Assembly (NCBI GenBank): GCA_003139975.1 | Contig: PLHN01000485.1 | Location: forward strand, 1-9,709 | Length of the DNA stretch: 9,709 bases | Source of the DNA: Acidobacteriaceae bacterium | GTDB lineage: Bacteria; Acidobacteriota; Terriglobia; Terriglobales; Acidobacteriaceae | Direction: 5' to 3' | Notes under the pieces: generated by a model | The model's database searches: none | Told to the model about the DNA's origin: nothing | What the model saw: the letters and a program-made list of their open reading frames with translations, nothing else | Position numbers and translations under genes: made by a program | Shown: in pieces, positions 6,369 through 9,709 of the stretch | Position numbering within the stretch: position 1 is the stretch's first letter | How the letters are laid out: every line of letters begins with the position of its first letter

Positions 6369-7847
6369 ATGACTGCGTCACAGGAACTGCGCGCCTTCTT
6401 AGACCGGCGTCTCATTCGGTGGATCGCACTCGCAGTCCTGCTCGTTGTCGTCGCGCAAGGCGCGGTCGAGCACAAGTTCAGCGTCCGTGACAACGATATC
6501 TGGTGGCACCTGAAGACCGGCGACTCGATCGTCGAGCATCTGGCGGTTCCGCATAACGGTCTTTTTTCGTGGACCGCCGCCGATCGTCCCTGGGTCGCCT
6601 ACAGCTGGGGCTTCGAAGTACTCCTCTCGCGAGCTTATGCGTGGTTCAACTTGCTGGGGCTCGGCCTGTTCGGCGTGTTTCTCACCCTCATCATTGCCTA
6701 CCTGCAATTTTGGAGCCTGCGCCGCCTCTCCGGACGCTTCTGGGAAGCCTGGTTGCTCGCCATCTGCTCCCTTTACACGTATCTCTTCGTAATCGGACCG
6801 AGGCCGGTTTTCGTGTCCATCATGTTTTACATAGTTCTTCTGACTGCGTTACTGGAAGTCAATCGCAGCGGTCAGGTCAAGAATTTGTACTGGCTCCCGG
6901 CTATCTTCCTGGTATGGGCGAATATCCACATCCAGTTTGTCTACGGTCTTTTCGTGCTCGGCCTCTTCGTCGTCTGCCAAATCGCATCGCGCTGGGCAGA
7001 AACAACCAAGCTTGCTCCGGCAGTTCTTAGTCCGGCGTCTCTGCCGGTAAAACCCTTGCTTCTGATCTTCGGCGCCTGCGTGGCGGCAACCTTCATAGGT
7101 CCCTACACCTATCACCTGTACCAGGTCATTTTTCTCTATTCAAAGGCGAAATACGCCTACCAGATTATTGTTGAGTTGCAGCCTCTTACGTTCCGATTAC
7201 CCCAACATTTCGTGCAGCTCTTCCTGACGGCGGCTGGATTCTGCGCGGTCGGCTGGCGAAAGAAAGTGGACTTATTCAAGTTCGCACTCATGATTGTGGC
7301 CAGCTTCCTGGCCTTCCGCACGTTAAGAGATTGCTGGTTCGTCTCCACGACCGCAGCCGCGTTCATCGCCGATTTTCCGGCCCCCGATTCCGAACGGGAT
7401 CGGAGAGAAAGCTTGGCCGAAGGCGGACTTCTGCTGGCTACGTTGGGGGTCTTCCTCGTCCTTCTGTCCCAGAATTTCGATTTCAATGAACGTTCGCTGG
7501 ACCGCTACGCGAGCTTGGAATTTCCCGTGGACGCGGTCAACTATCTTCGCAAGCATCCACTGCCCGGCCCCTCGTATAACAACCTGGACTGGGGCGGATT
7601 TCTAGCCTGGTATATGCCTCAGTTCCCGGTTGCGATCGACGGCAGAAACGACTTATACGGCGACGACCTCGATAAAATCTTCTTTGAGGCGCAGAGCGCC
7701 TTAGCCTACAAAAACGATCCCTATCTTCTTCAGTCCGGATTTGTGCTGCTCTCCAAGAAATATCCATTGGCAACGGTCCTGCGGCTCACCCCGCGCTTTC
7801 AACTGATGTATGAAGACAAAATTGCCGTTGTCTTTGCTCGCCGTTGA
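6369..7847 (+). CDS. GT-C-like polytopic membrane protein, intact D-N-D motif (492 aa)
   Basis: I place the start at the ATG at 6369, where AGGA (6357-6360) lies eight bases upstream. A TTG at 6351 in the same frame has no such site. One helix (residues ~18-35) leads into a first loop with D41-N-D43-x-W-W-H-L (to 48), then V-P-H and a tryptophan-rich stretch. Further marks shared with the 771-aa protein are G-P-R-P (143-146), W-A-N-I-H (183-187) and the arginines around 317-320. About ten helices end near 367. The extracytoplasmic C-terminal domain holds W-G-G-F-L-A-W-Y (408-415) and A-I-D-G-R (422-426). The acids in loop one are where GT-C transferases bind donor and metal, so I infer an active glycosyl- or lipid-transferase-like enzyme, but no named family is certain. 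Its leader has a perfect -10 box and a CRP-type palindrome. It ends 13 bases from a convergent paralogue of similar size. Confidence 0.88.
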   Translation: MTASQELRAFLDRRLIRWIALAVLLVVVAQGAVEHKFSVRDNDIWWHLKTGDSIVEHLAVPHNGLFSWTAADRPWVAYSWGFEVLLSRAYAWFNLLGLGLFGVFLTLIIAYLQFWSLRRLSGRFWEAWLLAICSLYTYLFVIGPRPVFVSIMFYIVLLTALLEVNRSGQVKNLYWLPAIFLVWANIHIQFVYGLFVLGLFVVCQIASRWAETTKLAPAVLSPASLPVKPLLLIFGACVAATFIGPYTYHLYQVIFLYSKAKYAYQIIVELQPLTFRLPQHFVQLFLTAAGFCAVGWRKKVDLFKFALMIVASFLAFRTLRDCWFVSTTAAAFIADFPAPDSERDRRESLAEGGLLLATLGVFLVLLSQNFDFNERSLDRYASLEFPVDAVNYLRKHPLPGPSYNNLDWGGFLAWYMPQFPVAIDGRNDLYGDDLDKIFFEAQSALAYKNDPYLLQSGFVLLSKKYPLATVLRLTPRFQLMYEDKIAVVFARR

Positions 7848-7854
7848 AGCTTGC

Positions 7855-7867
7855 GCCGTCTTACGGC
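7855..7867. terminator. Short hairpin at the junction of two convergent genes
   Basis: GCCGT (7855-7859) and ACGGC (7863-7867) form a five-base stem with a CTT loop. It spans the 13-base gap and the stop codon of the minus-strand gene. It may help end transcripts from both sides, but it is short and lacks a T run, so terminator function is only a suggestion from position. Confidence 0.25.
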
Positions 7868-9411
7868 TGCTTGCTCAGCACGACCGCTAGGTCATCGCGA
7901 TAGACCTCGTGAAAGCCAGGGAATGTAGCGCGAAACATCTCCTCGGGGTTGGGAAACAGGTCCGCCCCTTTGATGATGCCGTTGTCGGGCGTGACAAGGA
8001 TGGTGTTAGCAGCTGTCAAAGTGGGATCGGAAGATGGCGGCTTCTGCCCTCGTGTTACGTCATAATAAAGCTTCGTCCTTGCCTCACCGTAAAGCTCATA
8101 CCTGTCGTCAATGGCGACCGGATACTCGGGTAGATACCAGGCAAGAAACCCTCCCCAAGCCAGCTCGTTATAGATGGGCCGTGGAAGATGGTTCTTTCGA
8201 ATCGCATCGCAAGCCCGGACCGGAAGGGTCTTTGCAGTCCGATTCAGCAGTGCCTCAGAGCCTGAAGGAATTCGCATCGTGGCGACGATCAGGATAACTA
8301 CCGCGACCGCAACAGCTCCCGTGAGCACTGTTCCCGAAATTCTTGTTGAAGGGTCTGCTTCGGCACTTGTGCGCGAAAGTAATTCTCCAATCACTGCAAC
8401 CGAGGTCACGACAGCGATCCAACTCTCAGTTCCAAGGGCGAAACCTAGACTGACACCGGCCGCCAGCGCCAATACGAGAAAGAGATCCCTCGCCTGTCGC
8501 CTGCCCAGAAGCAGAAAAGCCCACATTGCCAGAAACATCAGCAGGTAATGCTGCGGCTCCCGAAAAGTCAGGGACTTCATGATCGTCGCGTTGTCCAGCG
8601 GCGAAGTACCGAACAGGTTTTCCCATGCTGTTACGTACGAGTGATAGGAACTTGGGGAGACCACCGACGCAATGAAAGCGGCAGCGGCCGCCAAGACAAG
8701 CTGGGAGGCCTGCAGCGGAGGTCTGTCAGGCGAGCCAAAATGCCAGTTTCGCTCTTGTAAGTAGGGCTCAATTGCGCTCGCCGCGCAAAACAGACAGAAC
8801 GCAGCCAGTCCAATGACAAAACGCCAGTCGAGGTTTGCCCAAATACAGATCAGCAGTGGTATCCAAAACAAGAGCCTCTGGCGGCCAGTAGTGCGGCTTC
8901 GCAGAAGCAGGATGAACTCGGCAGCAAACAAGATTGCGGCGCATAAGGAGCTCGGAAGAAACGAAGAACCAACCCATGCGAGCTGTGCCCAAATAGTGAT
9001 TCCGATCGCGCGCCAGAACCTGCCTCGCCCGCCGGCAAGAATAAAGACTGCCAGCGCAAACAGCATGCGCAGTGCCATCACGGCGACTGGCAGCGCTCGC
9101 ATTCCAACTATGCGATAAAGAATCGCAAGTTTAACCTGCAAACCCCAATTCGAATCGCTCCAGGCCAGGTCGGAATACTGCGAGAAAATCCCAAAGTGTG
9201 GCACCGCGCGATGTGCGAGAATCCAGTTTCCAACCTGAATCTGCAGCCACGAGTTCGCGTAGCCCAGCGACTCCAATCGCGCCGCTTCAATCACCGACGG
9301 CAAGGCAAGAACCACCACGAGTACGGCGCACTGCAAGGCCCGCACTTGTAAAATGCCCCCGCTACTCTTGAGTTGAGTAGGTTGGTCTGCCGGCAGCGCC
9401 ATGATTTTCAT
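7861..9411 (-). CDS. GT-C-like membrane protein paralogue lacking the D-N-D/H residues (516 aa)
   Basis: I place the start at the ATG at 9411, where CAGG lies seven bases upstream; an ATG at 9402 is also possible. Upstream codons continue open to a TTG at 9564, but they overlap the CRP-type operator and would add 51 residues unlike the paralogue's start. From 9411 the first helix begins near residue 26, close to the 492-aa protein (about 18). The loop that should read D-N-D-x-W-W-H-L reads Y-A-N-S-W-L-Q-I (51-58), so Asp, Asp and His become Tyr, Asn and Gln. The conserved Arg pair near 317-320 of the paralogue also aligns with Ala and Thr. The rest of the fold is kept: W-A-N-L-D-W (191-196), about ten helices, then W-G-G-F-L-A-W-Y (419-426) and A-I-D-D-R (433-437). 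No frameshift or stop is seen. I infer a folded but perhaps non-catalytic paralogue, or one with changed chemistry. Confidence 0.85.
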   Translation of the reverse strand: MKIMALPADQPTQLKSSGGILQVRALQCAVLVVVLALPSVIEAARLESLGYANSWLQIQVGNWILAHRAVPHFGIFSQYSDLAWSDSNWGLQVKLAILYRIVGMRALPVAVMALRMLFALAVFILAGGRGRFWRAIGITIWAQLAWVGSSFLPSSLCAAILFAAEFILLLRSRTTGRQRLLFWIPLLICIWANLDWRFVIGLAAFCLFCAASAIEPYLQERNWHFGSPDRPPLQASQLVLAAAAAFIASVVSPSSYHSYVTAWENLFGTSPLDNATIMKSLTFREPQHYLLMFLAMWAFLLLGRRQARDLFLVLALAAGVSLGFALGTESWIAVVTSVAVIGELLSRTSAEADPSTRISGTVLTGAVAVAVVILIVATMRIPSGSEALLNRTAKTLPVRACDAIRKNHLPRPIYNELAWGGFLAWYLPEYPVAIDDRYELYGEARTKLYYDVTRGQKPPSSDPTLTAANTILVTPDNGIIKGADLFPNPEEMFRATFPGFHEVYRDDLAVVLSKQP

Positions 9412-9509
9412 TCTAAAGCCTGCAGCGAGATCTCCTGCCAGCGCTGAGTCAGTCGACCGAATCCAGAAGCCGGCTCCTCCTGATTGGGCAACAGTCACCT
9501 TTCCCTCTA

Positions 9510-9536
9510 TGTGATGGTAATCACACTCGTCTGTGA
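9510..9536. promoter_or_regulatory. CRP-type operator with a third half-site
   Basis: TGTGATGGTAATCACA (9510-9525) is a perfect TGTGA-N6-TCACA. A further exact TGTGA lies at 9532-9536, again six bases on, so three half-sites are spaced 11 bases apart, one helical turn each. It sits between the divergent 516-aa gene (start 9411) and the gene starting at 9634. For the leftward gene, activation from -41.5 would place the start near 9476, where the hexamer CCCAAT is a poor -10 box. The regulated side is therefore not decided by sequence. Confidence 0.75.
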
Positions 9537-9544
9537 CGATGGAG

Positions 9545-9581
9545 GCTGTCCGCCGCTTGCGCAATTCGTATCTTGGACAGC
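9545..9581. repeat. Inverted repeat enclosing an 8-base palindrome upstream of the last gene
   Basis: GCTGTCC (9545-9551) and GGACAGC (9575-9581) are perfect 7-base arms 23 bases apart. Between them lies the palindrome TTGCGCAA (9557-9564). The element lies between the CRP-type operator and the start at 9634, so it could be another regulator site or a structured part of the promoter region. No known operator is recognised. Confidence 0.3.
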
Positions 9582-9633
9582 ACAGATGCTTTCGCAGGGG
9601 TAGAATTTTCCCAGGGTAAAGAATGGATCTCTT

Positions 9634-9709
9634 ATGAATTTCAGGGTTTCTCGATTCTCCAACCTCGTCACCCTTGCTGGTTTGTTCGTTCTCACCATCG
9701 GATTTGCCT
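9634..9709 (+). CDS. Start of an exported or membrane protein (3' end missing)
   Basis: Only 25 codons are visible. The ATG at 9634 begins M-N-F-R-V-S-R-F-S-N followed by a hydrophobic run L-V-T-L-A-G-L-F-V-L-T-I-G-F-A, the shape of a signal peptide or first membrane anchor (two Arg, then a hydrophobic core). AGGG (9613-9616) is 17 bases before this ATG, too far to be ideal. It is six bases before another ATG (9623) that encodes only four residues and stops across the real start. A TAGAAT (9601-9606) could be a -10 box but has no -35 at normal distance. It is divergent from the 516-aa gene and shares the intergenic CRP-type operator. Function cannot be judged. Confidence 0.6.
   Translation, partial: MNFRVSRFSNLVTLAGLFVLTIGFA

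Noticed and set aside
6569..7030. Long open frame in another phase within the 492-aa gene, and similar ones such as 2264-2608, 3562-3855 and 8174-8548
   Set aside because: They lie wholly within well-supported genes in other frames, have unnatural composition rich in Arg, Pro and Ser, and show no motif or ribosome-binding site.
7861..9411. The 516-aa gene as a pseudogene
   Set aside because: The frame is intact over 516 codons and the C-terminal motif is strongly conserved, which argues for selection despite the lost loop residues.
9412..9564. Extension of the 516-aa gene to a TTG at 9564
   Set aside because: It would add 51 residues through the CRP-type operator, has no good ribosome-binding sequence, and makes the N-terminus much longer than in the 492-aa paralogue. 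The in-frame ATG at 9411 fits better.
9574..9606. TGGACA (9574-9579) with TAGAAT (9601-9606) as a sigma-70 promoter for the last gene
   Set aside because: The hexamers are 21 bases apart, too far for a normal promoter. TAGAAT alone remains possible.

Overview
The window looks like part of an Acidobacteriota chromosome. This is an inference from protein style: a LolA-like periplasmic protein ending in the D-W-F-P-x-x-F-G-T-E-F / F-F-x-N-R-D-I style tail typical of that phylum, several large unassigned multi-spanning membrane proteins, and moderately GC-rich codon use. No rRNA, marker gene or database search backs it. I see no tRNA, rRNA, CRISPR array, transposase, phage gene or integration scar. 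No gene-free stretch exceeds 300 bases; the longest is about 220 bases (9412-9633).

Layout from left to right. (1) 3-1112 (+): the 3' part of a multi-spanning membrane protein with a soluble C-terminal domain. (2) 1177-6209 (-): three co-directional genes with gaps of 82 and 61 bases, read as one operon. The order is a PMT/ArnT-type GT-C glycosyltransferase (527 aa), a 771-aa GT-C-like membrane protein fused to TPR repeats, and a secreted LolA/LppX-like protein (329 aa) with two internal tandem repeats. (3) 6210-6368: a divergent intergenic region with a perfect CRP-type palindrome and a TATAAT box. (4) 6369-7847 (+): a 492-aa GT-C-like membrane protein. (5) 7861-9411 (-): a 516-aa paralogue of gene 4, meeting it tail to tail 13 bases apart. 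(6) 9412-9633: a second divergent intergenic region with another perfect CRP-type palindrome. (7) 9634-9709 (+): the first 25 codons of an exported or membrane protein cut by the window edge.

The theme is envelope glycan or lipid transfer. One gene is a recognisable GT39/GT83-like transferase. Three more (771, 492 and 516 aa) form a divergent paralogous family. They share a first-loop motif (D-N-D-x-x-W-H-L in two of them) and a late extracytoplasmic motif (G-G-[FY]-x-A-W ... I-D-[GD]-R). The 516-aa member has lost the D-N-D/H residues and two conserved arginines, so it may be a non-catalytic partner. The LolA-like protein would act in the periplasm on lipids or lipoproteins.

The two divergent regions each carry TGTGA-N6-TCACA followed, after exactly six more bases, by a third half-site (GGTGA or TGTGA). 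This suggests that one CRP/FNR-family regulator, probably binding as more than one dimer, controls the flanking genes together. No substrate can be assigned from sequence alone.
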